From: Planctellipticum sp942493135
GTDB lineage: Bacteria > Planctomycetota > Planctomycetia > Planctomycetales > Planctomycetaceae
Assembly: GCA_942493135.1 (NCBI GenBank)
Contig: OW818684.1
Coordinates: 7,378,001-7,442,000 of the forward strand
Direction: 5' to 3'
DNA: 64,000 nucleotides
Shown here one piece after another: positions 28,292 through 37,179 of this stretch. How positions within the stretch are numbered: the stretch's first letter is position 1; the number at the start of each line of letters is the position of its first letter. Under the pieces are notes generated by a model. The model saw only the letters and a list, made by a program, of their open reading frames with translations, had not been told where the DNA came from and did not search any database. Both the position numbers and the translations under genes were made by a program.

Positions 28292-31200
28292 ATGACTCTT
28301 CGTGAACTCGCGCTCGCCGCCGGGGTTGGCCTCACGCTCGCTCTGCAGTCATCAATGGCCGCGGAGATCGCCACTCCCCAGGATGCCCCGCAACCGCTTT
28401 CTCCGGCGGAAAGCGCCAAGCAGTTCCATCTGCCGGATGGCTTTCGCCTGGAGCTCATCGCCGCCGAACCCCTGATCCACGAACCCTCCGGCGTCTGCTG
28501 GGACGAACGCGGCCGGCTCTTCGTCTGCGAACTCCACGGCTACAACCTCGAAGGCCAGTTCGACATCGACGCATTGAACAAGACCGGCGAACTCGACCGC
28601 GTCGTCCGCCGCGTCCAGGCCGACGAACACGCTAAGGCGGCCGCGGCGAAGGAAACCTACGGCACCGTCAAACTCTTGACCGACACCGATGGCGACGGAC
28701 AGATGGACCACGCCGAGATCTGGGCCGACCGCCTCCCTCCATGTTACGGCCTCTGCCCGGCCCGCCACGGCGTGATCGTGGCCTGCGCCCCGGACATCGT
28801 GTACCTCGCCGACCGCGACGGCGACGGCAAAGCCGACTTCCAGGAAACCCTCTTCACTGGCTTCGCCGTCGGCATGCTCGAACGCGGACTCAACTGCCCC
28901 CAATGGGGCCCCGACAACTGGATCTACGTCGGCGGAGGGCAGGGGGGCGGCACCATCACCGGCCCGCATCTCCCCACCCCCGTCCAGCTCCCGACCACCG
29001 ATTTCCGCTTCAAGGCGGACGGCACCGCCATCGAACCCGTCACCGGCAAGACGCATACTCTCGGAACCACCTTCACCGAAGCCGGCGACCGCTTCGTGAT
29101 CTCGACCAACACCCCCGGCATCCAGGTCGCCCCCATCCCCTGGCGGTACCTCGCCCGCAATCCCGACTACGCCGCCCGCGACCTGACCGTCAACGCCGCG
29201 GCCGACAACCGCGTCTATCCCACCAGCCGGCCCCACCCCTGGCGCACCCGACGGGCCGAAGACCCCGGCTTCGCCAAGTACTACACCGACCGCTACGGCA
29301 TCGCCGAATCCGCCCCCAACGGTTACTTCACGTCGGCCTGTTCGCCCCTCGTCTATGAGGACACTGCGCTCCCCGGCCTCGCCGGCCAGCTCCTCGCCTG
29401 CGAACCAGCCCAGAACCTGATCCATCGCGCGGTGATCACTCGCGACGGCCCCCGTCTGCATCTGTCGCGGCCGGCCAGCGAAGAGCAGTCCGAATTCCTT
29501 ACGTCCAGCGATATCTGGTTCCACCCGATCTCGCTGGCGATCGCTCCCGATGGCAGCGTGCTGATCACCGATTTCTATCGCGAAATCATCGAAGATTACT
29601 CGGCGATCCCCCGCTACCTGCAGCAGCAGTACGGCCTGATGCACGGCAAAGACCACGGTCGGTTGTGGCGATTGACGCACCGCGACGCCCGCGCCGTGGA
29701 GCCGGCGGACATGTCGCGGCTGACGACCGCGCAACTGGCCGACGAGGTCGCCAGCCCGCACTTCTGGCGGCGGACCACCGCCCGCCGGCTGCTCGTCGAA
29801 CGACAAGCCGACGACATCGCCCCATCACTCGTCAAGCTCGCCAGTACCGCCGAGCAACCGGCCGCTGCACTGAATGCGCTCTATACCCTCGATGGGCTGA
29901 ATCGGCTCTCATCCGACGTCGTCCTTTCTGCCTTGACCTCCAAGCATCCCACGGTCCGCGTCCACGCCTTGCGCTTCGCCGAACGCTGGCTGGGCAGCGA
30001 ACCGCGAATTCTGGACAGCGTACTCGGCCTGGCCGGCGATGCCGATGCGACCGTGCTGCTGCAGCTCGTCCTGACGCTCGGCGAATCGTCCGATCCACGC
30101 GTGCTGCCGACACTGGTCCGACTGGCCCGCCAGAATGGAAATCTCCCCTGGTTCGAACCGGCGCTCCTCAGTTCTCTGTCCGGCCGTAGCGGACCATTTC
30201 TGCAACTGCTGTTGCGGGAGCCGGGTCAATTGGAGCACGCCGCACGTCTGATCGCGCCGGTCAGCGCCGCCATTGCCTCCCGCAAAGATCCCGCAGAGTT
30301 ATCGGCCGCATTGCTGGCTCTGGCCAGTGTCGACGTCCCGACGGTCCAGCTCGCCGGCCTGCAGGGAATCCGCTCGCGGTTCAAGGCGGTCACGGCCCTC
30401 GACCTGTCGAACGACGCACGCCTCGCCATGAAGTCGCTCGCAGCCGATTCGAACGAAGACCTCCGCACCGCCGCCCGGGACCTGATCGCCATCCTCAAAC
30501 TCGAAAGCCCCGCCGAACGAGCAGAACGCATCGCACGCGCCACGGCAGCGCTCGGCAACCTCGAACTTCCGGCCATGCAGCGCGTCGCCGCGGCCGAAGA
30601 ACTTTCCGCCGAGAATGATGCAGCAATCACCGCTCTGTTGATCGACCAGGTCGCCGCCAGCACGCCCCAGGTCCGCGAGGCGATTTTGACCGGGCTCTTC
30701 TCGCGCACCGACCGCCTGCCGGTCCTGGTCGCCGCCCTCGAAGAGAAGAAACTTCCGGCATCGGCCCTGTCAGGCCTGCAGCGGGTCGCCCTGACCGAAC
30801 ATGCCGACGCCGGCCTGCGTGCCCGCGCGATCAAAGTCCTTGAGTCCACATCTTCAGTCGACAACGCGTTATTCGATCGCTACGCCGCTGCCCTCAAGGG
30901 GGAACGCTCCCTCGCCCGCGGCGAAGCCGTCTTCCGCGAGAAATGCGGCATCTGCCACCAGGCACACGGCCTCGGCGTCGCCGTCGGTCCCGATCTGAGC
31001 GCCGAGTTCCAGCGGGCCGAGGAAACCCTGCTCCAGGACATTCTGCTCCCCAGCCGCTCGATCACCGCCGGCTACCCGACCTACGTCGTGATCACCAAAG
31101 ACGGACTCTCGCTGACCGGCGTCCTCGCCACCGACTCCGCAGGCGGCATCACGCTGAAACAGCCGCAGGGGAAGACGCAGACCGTTCTCACCAAGGAAAT

Positions 31201-31792
31201 TGAAAAGCTCCGTTCCAGCGCCGTCTCGCTGATGCCTGACGACCTGACGAAGACGGTCTCCCCGGAAGACGTCGCCCACGTCCTGGCCTGGCTCCGCGCC
31301 CCGACCAGCCGGGCCGTCCTGATCGACGAGAACCCCGCCATCGCAGCGTCGCTCAACGAAGGGAACGGCGCCGCAGTCTTCGTCGCCGGCGATGCTCACA
31401 ATGGCCAGCTCGCGCTGAAAGTCACGCCCCTCCAGCGACACTCCCCCCGGATTCCCGGCTGGGAGTTCCGCATCCGCGAAAACCCCGGCCCCGGCGAATA
31501 CCGCTACCTCCGCTTCGCCTGGAAATCCCTCGGCAGCCGCGGCGTTCTGATTGAACTCGCCCACAACGGCCAATGGCCCGACGCCGGCTCACCCAGGTTC
31601 CGCTACGTCGCCGGCGCCAACACGACCGGCTGGCAGGCCACCCGCGTCGCCGACGCTTCCCCCACGGAATGGACCGTCGTCACGCGCGACCTCTGGCAGG
31701 ACTTCGGCGACTGCACCCTGACGGGTATCGCCCCCACCACAATGGACGGCCCGGCGTTGTTCGATCAGATTGAGCTGCTGCAGAAGCCGTAA
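28292..31792 (+). CDS. PVC-type heme-binding protein: propeller, HEAT-like repeats, cytochrome c
   Basis: The 1166-residue secreted protein has a signal peptide (ALAAGVGLTLALQSSMAA), then a sorbosone-dehydrogenase-like six-bladed propeller (about 40-445), starting HLPDGFRLELIAAEPL. DTDGDGQMD and DRDGDGKAD calcium loops are inside it. Helical HEAT-like repeats occupy about 460-860. A class I cytochrome c domain follows with CGICH at residues 885-889 and a likely axial Met in SLMPDDL. A jelly-roll-like C-terminal domain (about 1000-1166) ends the protein. This architecture is a hallmark of Planctomycetes and Verrucomicrobia and is believed to oxidise sugars or polyols in the periplasm and pass electrons to the c-heme. 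The substrate is not predictable. A palindrome pair follows 22 bases after its stop. Confidence 0.92.
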   Translation: MTLRELALAAGVGLTLALQSSMAAEIATPQDAPQPLSPAESAKQFHLPDGFRLELIAAEPLIHEPSGVCWDERGRLFVCELHGYNLEGQFDIDALNKTGELDRVVRRVQADEHAKAAAAKETYGTVKLLTDTDGDGQMDHAEIWADRLPPCYGLCPARHGVIVACAPDIVYLADRDGDGKADFQETLFTGFAVGMLERGLNCPQWGPDNWIYVGGGQGGGTITGPHLPTPVQLPTTDFRFKADGTAIEPVTGKTHTLGTTFTEAGDRFVISTNTPGIQVAPIPWRYLARNPDYAARDLTVNAAADNRVYPTSRPHPWRTRRAEDPGFAKYYTDRYGIAESAPNGYFTSACSPLVYEDTALPGLAGQLLACEPAQNLIHRAVITRDGPRLHLSRPASEEQSEFLTSSDIWFHPISLAIAPDGSVLITDFYREIIEDYSAIPRYLQQQYGLMHGKDHGRLWRLTHRDARAVEPADMSRLTTAQLADEVASPHFWRRTTARRLLVERQADDIAPSLVKLASTAEQPAAALNALYTLDGLNRLSSDVVLSALTSKHPTVRVHALRFAERWLGSEPRILDSVLGLAGDADATVLLQLVLTLGESSDPRVLPTLVRLARQNGNLPWFEPALLSSLSGRSGPFLQLLLREPGQLEHAARLIAPVSAAIASRKDPAELSAALLALASVDVPTVQLAGLQGIRSRFKAVTALDLSNDARLAMKSLAADSNEDLRTAARDLIAILKLESPAERAERIARATAALGNLELPAMQRVAAAEELSAENDAAITALLIDQVAASTPQVREAILTGLFSRTDRLPVLVAALEEKKLPASALSGLQRVALTEHADAGLRARAIKVLESTSSVDNALFDRYAAALKGERSLARGEAVFREKCGICHQAHGLGVAVGPDLSAEFQRAEETLLQDILLPSRSITAGYPTYVVITKDGLSLTGVLATDSAGGITLKQPQGKTQTVLTKEIEKLRSSAVSLMPDDLTKTVSPEDVAHVLAWLRAPTSRAVLIDENPAIAASLNEGNGAAVFVAGDAHNGQLALKVTPLQRHSPRIPGWEFRIRENPGPGEYRYLRFAWKSLGSRGVLIELAHNGQWPDAGSPRFRYVAGANTTGWQATRVADASPTEWTVVTRDLWQDFGDCTLTGIAPTTMDGPALFDQIELLQKP

Positions 31793-31813
31793 TCCCGATG
31801 TCACAACGATGCC

Positions 31814-31891
31814 GTGTGCCACGGCCGTCCCGGCCGTGTCTTCGCAGGCAATCAACCTGACGCTCGCACGGCCGGGACGGCCGTGGCACAC
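31814..31891. repeat. Perfect 25-base inverted pair of GTGTGCC-type palindromes
   Basis: Arms 31814-31838 and 31867-31891 are exact reverse complements separated by 28 bases. Each arm also holds an inner palindrome (ACGGCCGT-like). They follow the heme protein gene and may act as its terminator. A related shorter hairpin lies at 63404-63426. Confidence 0.82.
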
Positions 31892-31930
31892 TGAAGACGC
31901 CTACCTTCTACCAAACCATCGGATCTCTCC

Positions 31931-32713
31931 ATGCAGCTCCAGCACAAAACCGCCCTCATCACTGGTGGAGGAACCGGCGTCGGCCGGGCCACCGCGCTTG
32001 CCCTCGGTCGCCTCGGCTGTCACGTCGCGATCGTCTATTCCCGCTCGAAAGCCGAAGCCGAACAGACCGCACGCGAAGTCACGCTGCTCGGCGTGAAATC
32101 AGTCGCCCTCCAGGCCGACGTCGCCGATGACGCCGCCGTCCGCCAGATGGTCGCCACCGTCGCCGCCGAGTTCGGCCGGATCGACGTCCTCGTCAATTGC
32201 GCCGGCACGACGGAATTCATTCCGTTCCCCCAGCTCGACCAGGTCACCGACGACGTCTGGCAGCGGCTGTTTCAAGTCAACGTCGTCGGCGCCTTTCACT
32301 GCGCGCGGGCGGTCCGCGAAGCGATGCTCGCCGCAGGCGGCGGAGCGATCGTCAATGTCTCCAGCGTCGCCGCTCAACTGGGGCAGGGGAGCTCCATCCC
32401 CTACTGCTGCTCGAAGGCCGCCCTCGACAGCCTCACCGTCTCGCTGGCCCGCACGTTCGCCCCGCAGATCCGCGTCAACGGCGTCGCCCCCGGCTTCATC
32501 ACCGGCCGCTGGCTGGAAGGAGGCCTGGGGGCCAACTACGAACGAACCCGCGACGCCTTCGCCGGCTCGCTCCCCCTGGGCCGCGTCTGCGATCCGGCGG
32601 ACATCGCGGAGGGCATCCTGAGCCTGCTGACCGGCAGCGACCTCGTGACCGGCCAGACCCTCGCCATCGACGCCGGCATGCTGATCGCGGGATTTCAGGC
32701 GAGGATTGTGTGA
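31931..32713 (+). CDS. SDR-family oxidoreductase
   Basis: The 260-residue short-chain dehydrogenase has the cofactor motif TGGGTGVGRA (residues 13-22), an Asn in NCAGT, the catalytic Ser in NVSSVAAQ, and YCCSK (Tyr and Lys of YxxxK). The basic residues after the second strand (YSRSKAEAE) suggest NADP(H) preference. The sequence resembles 3-oxoacyl-ACP reductase or glucose dehydrogenase-like members; the substrate is uncertain. It begins about 140 bases after the heme gene, with a palindrome pair between, and is probably transcribed separately from it. Confidence 0.9.
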   Translation: MQLQHKTALITGGGTGVGRATALALGRLGCHVAIVYSRSKAEAEQTAREVTLLGVKSVALQADVADDAAVRQMVATVAAEFGRIDVLVNCAGTTEFIPFPQLDQVTDDVWQRLFQVNVVGAFHCARAVREAMLAAGGGAIVNVSSVAAQLGQGSSIPYCCSKAALDSLTVSLARTFAPQIRVNGVAPGFITGRWLEGGLGANYERTRDAFAGSLPLGRVCDPADIAEGILSLLTGSDLVTGQTLAIDAGMLIAGFQARIV

Positions 32714-32777
32714 GTTTTGGTGATTGGTTCTTGGTAATTGGTTTTTTGTCAGTCAGACAGAGTCGGACGGCCACCCC

Positions 32778-33368
32778 ATGAGCGACAGCTTTGAGATGCT
32801 CGTCGATGTCGACGCGACCCTCGACGAGGCCGACGGCCTCCAGCGCGCGGTGATCGACCGGTTCCGTACGCTCGGCCTGATTACTGGCGAGTTAGATCCG
32901 GATTGCGTCCTGGGCGGTCGAGGCTATCATCCCGGGCCGGCGATCCCGCAGTTTTACGATCGTGACGAGCGGGAAGGGGCCTTCTGGGAATTGCGAACGT
33001 GCGGCGTCGAACCGCAAGTCAGGCGGTCGTACAACTTCTGGGCGCTCGGACCAGCGTGCGAAGGACTGACGTGCCCCGCATGTCGAACTACGGTCAAGCC
33101 ACTGAACGACGAGTTCGGAGACGCGGTTGGAGAGGCGCTGGGAGAGTGGGACAACGAATCCGGTCCGGCACTCCTGACGTGTCCGCAGTGCAGCCAGTCA
33201 CAGACGATTACCGAGTGGCAATGCCATCCGCCGCTGGGGTTCGGCAACCTTTCATTTCGCTTCTGGAACTGGCCGCCCCTGGACTTGCCCTCCTGGAAGA
33301 TCGATATTGCCGGAATCGTCCGCGAGGTCACCGGTCACCGCATCGAAGCCACGCACGGACATCTCTGA
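32778..33368 (+). CDS. Hypothetical protein with two CxxC zinc-ribbon pairs
   Basis: The 196-residue protein has no recognised family. It has an acidic N-terminal half, then two CxxC pairs, LTCPACRTTV at about residues 98-107 and LLTCPQCSQSQ at about 132-142, which could together form a zinc ribbon. The C-terminus is aromatic (SFRFWNWPPLDLPSWKID). The start at 32778 (MSDSFEML) removes a low-complexity upstream extension. It is downstream of the SDR gene, separated by a microrepeat (TTGGT words at about 32717-32750). The pattern resembles small sugar-binding or colicin-immunity-like proteins, but no assignment is made. Confidence 0.7.
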   Translation: MSDSFEMLVDVDATLDEADGLQRAVIDRFRTLGLITGELDPDCVLGGRGYHPGPAIPQFYDRDEREGAFWELRTCGVEPQVRRSYNFWALGPACEGLTCPACRTTVKPLNDEFGDAVGEALGEWDNESGPALLTCPQCSQSQTITEWQCHPPLGFGNLSFRFWNWPPLDLPSWKIDIAGIVREVTGHRIEATHGHL

Positions 33369-33402
33369 AGGTCGTTGAAGTCTTTCGAAATCGCTTTTCT
33401 TT

Positions 33403-33500
33403 GCGTCGTTGCGTTCCGTTCTGCGCCGTTGCGTGAAACCTTGCCTTCTCCGCGGTCTCCTCTTCCTCTGCGTCTCCGCGAGAAATCTTCCGCAATTTCA
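33403..33500. repeat. Purine/pyrimidine-biased dispersed repeat, copy 1 (inverted orientation)
   Basis: This stretch contains CTTTGCGTCGTTGCG, CTGCGCCGTTGCGTGAAA and CTCTGCGTCTCCGCGAGAA, reverse-strand versions of words found at 45149-45381, 54179-54285, 56519-56601 and 61889-61983. It lies directly after the zinc-ribbon gene. Its open frames are spurious. Confidence 0.75.
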
Positions 33501-33613
33501 GAATTTTCCCCGAATCTGCTCTTGCACAACGCCCGTACCAGTGTGAGCGTGTCCTCTGGTCGGGCGGTTCGGTGCAAATGGTACCACGTCGGCGGGCGAC
33601 TGCCGGCGCTCTG

Positions 33614-33879
33614 AGAGCCGAACTCCCGACCCGGGCCTGATCAGGGCCCGCTTGACGGCTCTGCCGCCAGGCAGGGACCGGGGAGCGCACCTCACGTGCG
33701 CACAACCTCGACGTCGAGTTTCCAATACGTTTGCACGGGCGAAAACCCGTTCCTGATCACACCAGTTCAGGAGGGATGGGGCCGACTTCAACAACCGGCC
33801 CCATCCCGATTGGACTCGGCCAATCCGATTTCAATGCCCAAGCGAACTCAAAGAGCGCGCACAACGTCACAGTGCGCGC
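33614..33879. ncRNA. Candidate structured RNA: nine consecutive hairpins
   Basis: Within 266 coding-free bases nine hairpins or palindromes follow one another. Main stems: 33614-33620/33656-33662 enclosing 33632-33637/33645-33650; 33661-33665/33670-33674; 33685-33690/33696-33701; the self-complementary CTCGACGTCGAG at 33707-33718; 33735-33739/33746-33750; 33751-33756/33667+100 (33767-33772); a perfect 12-base stem 33773-33784/33796-33807; 33808-33813/33820-33825; and 33855-33862/33872-33879. The block stands between two convergent genes, so it is not an obvious leader of either. Strand is undetermined because the stems are symmetric. It matches no tmRNA, RNase P, 6S or SRP RNA known to me. 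Chance folding of GC-rich DNA or a stack of terminators is the alternative. Confidence 0.35.
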
Positions 33880-33905
33880 CGCCTTCTCCGACCATTTTGC
33901 AATTT

Positions 33906-35228
33906 CAGTAGTTCCCAGATCGGGAGGTGATCTTCAAATGAACGCAGGGCTTTCCTACACAATGACTTGTGGAACAGGGTCATTCATGGAGGAAGCCCAT
34001 GCGTTCGAGAAACAGTGTGACTGTGTCGGACCGGCAGGTCCAGATGCTGGCCGAGGATTGGCTGCGGACGGCGATGCCGCTCAGGGATGTCGGATGGAAG
34101 TGCACCTCCAGACGGTTGTGGCAGATCGTATTGCTGGCCGCAGCTCGCATGAGTTCGGTCTTCGCGGTCTGCCGCGATCTGGTCGGCTCTCATTGCGATC
34201 AGGCGGTTCGCAACTCCCTGACGGATTGTTTGCCGGCGCGTCCGCTGACGCTCGAACAGTTGCTGCATCCTGCGCTCTGCGGGCCGCAGTTGCCCGGGGC
34301 GATCTTTCGCAAAGCCCGGCAGGTCGCCATCGACTGGCATCTGATCCCCTACCACGGACAGCCGCACCGGCATGCCAACGAACTGTATCACAGCCTGCCC
34401 AGGTCGGGGACGAGCAAATTTCACGCCTACGCCACGGCCTGCGTCGTCGAACAGGGCTATCGTTACACCCTCGCTGCGACGTCGGTCAAAGGGAGCGAGT
34501 CGCCGCTGGCCGTGCTCGAACGGGTGCTCGATCGTCTGCAGGCGCGGGGGCTGAAGATCAAAGTTCTGCTGCTGGATCGGCAGTTTTTCAGCGCTCCGGT
34601 GCTGGAACGTCTGCAGCAGCGTCGCATCCCCTTTCTGATGCCGGTGGCGCGCGCGCGGCCGCAGGCCGAAGCGTCGGTCGCGACGCGGCACAAAGCCGGG
34701 CGTATGGAAGCTGCGAGATTTCCTGCGCTGTGCCGCCGGACGCTATCGCTACACGTGGACGGTCAAACAGAGTTCGGCCTCCTTCACCGTGGTGGTGGCG
34801 TACAAGAGCTATCGCCACGACAAAACCGGGCAAGCGCCGCTCGAGCGCCTGCTGTTCGCAGCCTGGAACGTGAGCGGCGCACCGGTCGAACTCCGGGAGC
34901 TGTATCGACGCCGGTTCGGAATCGAGTCCAGCTACCGACAGCTCGGCCAGGCCCGCATCCGGACCTGCACGACCGATCCGGTGCAGCGACTGTTCTTCGT
35001 GCTGGTGGGGCTGGTGCTGAGAAACGTCTGGGTCTGGCTGCACTTCACGTACTTTGCCGAGCGCCGGAACGGCGAACTCGTGCTGCATCTGGAACGTCTG
35101 CGTTTCCGCCGGATGCTGCACTGGATCGCCAACGCCATCACACGCGAACTTCACGACGGTTCCAGTTTCTCAACGCAACTTCAACTTGAATAGCGGTTTG
35201 ACGCCGATCGCCGATCTGGGAACTACTG
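33906..35228 (+). mobile_element. IS4-like insertion sequence with intact ends
   Basis: The element is 1323 bases long with perfect 18-base terminal inverted repeats, CAGTAGTTCCCAGATCGG at 33906-33923 and its complement at 35211-35228. It is flanked by a 5-base direct repeat AATTT (33901-33905 and 35229-35233). The target was an A/T-rich microrepeat (words like TTTGCAATTTGCA) next to the hairpin block. The single transposase gene inside is in two frames. Confidence 0.92.
33999..35193 (+). pseudogene. IS4-family transposase interrupted by a frameshift
   Basis: The ATG at 33999 is preceded by GGAGGA. The first frame contains DDE residues in AIDWHLIPYHGQP and LLLDRQFFS. The protein then continues in the next frame with KLRDFLRC, YRYTW, VVAYKSYRHDK and the IS4 C-terminal signature YRRRFGIESSYRQLG, which supplies the Glu. 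The switch must lie between 34639 and about 34690, most likely in the alternating GCGCGCGCG run at 34647-34656. The joined product would be about 397 residues. The position of a Lys/Arg in the Y-R-E-K motif is Gly here. Loss of function by an indel is the simplest reading; programmed shifting cannot be excluded. Confidence 0.82.
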
Positions 35229-35275
35229 AATTTGCATTTTGCGTTTTTCAATTTGCAATGCATTTCCCCGGTCAC

Positions 35276-37042
35276 TCACTCCGGCACCATCTCGCCCAGC
35301 AGCAGCGCCTTCACAAACTTCACCGAGGGCGACCCCGCATCAATCACGCGATCGTGATACTGTTTGAGCGAGAAATCGGAGCCCCACTTCGCTTTCGCCG
35401 CGTCCCGCAGGTCGCGGTGCTCCTGAAAGCCCACGAAATACGTCGCAAGCTGGGCGCTGGTGAGCTGGGATCGGGTCCATTTCCCCGCCGCCTCCCGTTC
35501 CTCCTGAAACGTGTCGTGCGTCATCAGGCGCATTGCCGCCTCGCGCTTCATGCTATCCACGTGGACTCCCTGGTCCAGCAGCGCATTGGCGATCGTCCGC
35601 AGATACCACTTCAGCGTGACCAGCCGCATCAGCGGATCGTCCGCCAGAAAGCCCTCTTCCGAAACCATCTGCTCCGTGTAACAGGCCCAGCCTTCGATAA
35701 ACACCCCCGAACCCAGCAGCGCCCGCAGCCGGCTGGGATTGCGATTGGCATGAGCCAGCTGCAGGAAGTGCCCCGGCATCGCTTCGTGGACGGTCAGATT
35801 GTGGATCGACCGCAGGTTGTATTCCCGCAGGAACGAATGGCATTGCTCGTCGGTCCAGTCGGTCGGCAACGGCGCGACGGCGTAGAACGTCTTCTCGCCG
35901 ACTTCCAGCGGTCCCGGCGAATCGCAATAGGCCACCGAAACGCCGCGTTGGAACTCCGGCATCACGATGATTTCCAACGGATCGTCCGGAATCGTCACCA
36001 AGTCCTTCCGGCGAACAAACTCGGTCGTCAGAGCCAGCGACTTCTGCGCGGCTTCCACCACGCCGTCCCGCGGCGGAACCGCCGCAGCCGCCTGCTCCAG
36101 AGCCGCCACGATCACCGCCTGTTGCTGCTCTTCCGTAGGTTCGAGGGGCACGTCGGCACTCGGATCGGCCTTGAGCTGAACCTTGCGAGCAATGGCATAC
36201 ATCTCGGCCCGGACCCGTTTCAGTTCGAACTCCGCCCGCTCGCGCACCTGCTGCCGCGTCAGCGCCGCTCCGAGGACGTGGGCCAGTTTTTCCTCGTAGA
36301 GCTGCAGGCCCAGCCGGAACTCGCCCCCCGCGTGCGGGATCAGTTCCTGCTCCAGCCACGTCTGGTGCTGCTCAACTTCGTCGGTCGCCAGCTTCATCGC
36401 TGCTTCCAGTCGGCTGCGCTCCGCGGTCCCCAGCTTCCCCAGTTCCGGGCGGACCATATTGTCGAGAATGCTCAGCAGGCCCCGATTCTGCTTGCTCGCT
36501 GTCTCGGCATGCACCTTCGGGACCCGGGCCGGAACCAGCGCCCCGCGGATCTGCTCGAACAGCGTCGGCAGCTTCTCCAGCCGGTCGGCGACCGAAATCA
36601 GCCGGCGTTCCACCGGGGCGAAATCGCGAGCCATCAGGGAGTAGATGGAACCGCCTGTGAGCTGCGTGTAGCCGATCGGATTCCACGCCCATTCCTGCAG
36701 GCGGTCCAGTCGCCAAAGATCACTTTCCAGCGAATCCTTCAGCATTTGGTAGTCGACTTGCGCCTCGCGCGAAAGTTGATTTCGATCGATCGCGTTCAAG
36801 TCGGCCAGATACCGCTGACAGAACTCTCGCTGCCGCTCGCGGCCGGCCGCCGAGACGTCATCCAGTTCGCTGTCAAAGCGATGATCCCCCAGTCCGGTGG
36901 CGCCGACCGGCGAAAGGGCAGGGGACTCGTCGATGTAGCGGGCGGCGAGCTGCGACCAGCGTTCGGACACGGCCGAATCCTCCCCAGTCAGCAGTGTGGG
37001 TTGGCAGCAGACTACGAACATCGCAAATCCAAGGTGACGCAT
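35276..37042 (-). CDS. Secreted DUF885 metallopeptidase-like protein
   Basis: The 588-residue protein starts at 37042 with a signal peptide (HLGFAMFVVCCQPTLLTG). The DUF885 hallmark HEAMPGH at residues 419-425 resembles a zinc-binding motif, and IEGWACYTEQM lies about 25 residues later with the expected additional ligand region. C-terminal words such as QLATYFVGFQEHRDLR are also typical. DUF885 proteins are helical and related to carboxypeptidase M32/thermolysin-like folds; some planctomycete and actinobacterial members have peptidase activity on small peptides. The substrate is unknown. The gene stands alone on the minus strand beside the IS4 element. Confidence 0.88.
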   Translation of the reverse strand: MRHLGFAMFVVCCQPTLLTGEDSAVSERWSQLAARYIDESPALSPVGATGLGDHRFDSELDDVSAAGRERQREFCQRYLADLNAIDRNQLSREAQVDYQMLKDSLESDLWRLDRLQEWAWNPIGYTQLTGGSIYSLMARDFAPVERRLISVADRLEKLPTLFEQIRGALVPARVPKVHAETASKQNRGLLSILDNMVRPELGKLGTAERSRLEAAMKLATDEVEQHQTWLEQELIPHAGGEFRLGLQLYEEKLAHVLGAALTRQQVRERAEFELKRVRAEMYAIARKVQLKADPSADVPLEPTEEQQQAVIVAALEQAAAAVPPRDGVVEAAQKSLALTTEFVRRKDLVTIPDDPLEIIVMPEFQRGVSVAYCDSPGPLEVGEKTFYAVAPLPTDWTDEQCHSFLREYNLRSIHNLTVHEAMPGHFLQLAHANRNPSRLRALLGSGVFIEGWACYTEQMVSEEGFLADDPLMRLVTLKWYLRTIANALLDQGVHVDSMKREAAMRLMTHDTFQEEREAAGKWTRSQLTSAQLATYFVGFQEHRDLRDAAKAKWGSDFSLKQYHDRVIDAGSPSVKFVKALLLGEMVPE

Positions 37043-37157
37043 CTCAGTTCCGATTGGTCGCAGTGGCATTGATCTCGCGGCATTCCGACAGCCAGATCGG
37101 CCATCAGGCTCGCGCCGTGTTGCGTGGAACAACCTGGCGCGTAGCGGCTCACTAGCC

Positions 37158-37179
37158 GGCAGGCCGGAGCCTGCCCTAC
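37158..37179. repeat. GTAGGG-type palindrome overlapping a stop codon
   Basis: A 7-base stem (37158-37164 with 37169-37175) has a CGGA loop. Read on the minus strand, the GTAGGG end contains the TAG stop codon (37176-37178) of the PQQ-propeller gene. Confidence 0.75.

Noticed and set aside
31814..31891. CRISPR or attachment site for the inverted pair
   Set aside because: Only two arms, inverted rather than direct, without spacer series or integrase gene nearby.
33335..33705. Short minus-strand frames after the zinc-ribbon gene
   Set aside because: They read through the purine-rich repeat and the hairpin block and contain nothing protein-like.
33614..33879. tmRNA, RNase P RNA, 6S or SRP RNA for the hairpin block
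   Set aside because: None of their conserved cores (tag-reading frame, GAGGAAAGTCCGGGC, GGAAGCAGCC-type words) was found on either strand.
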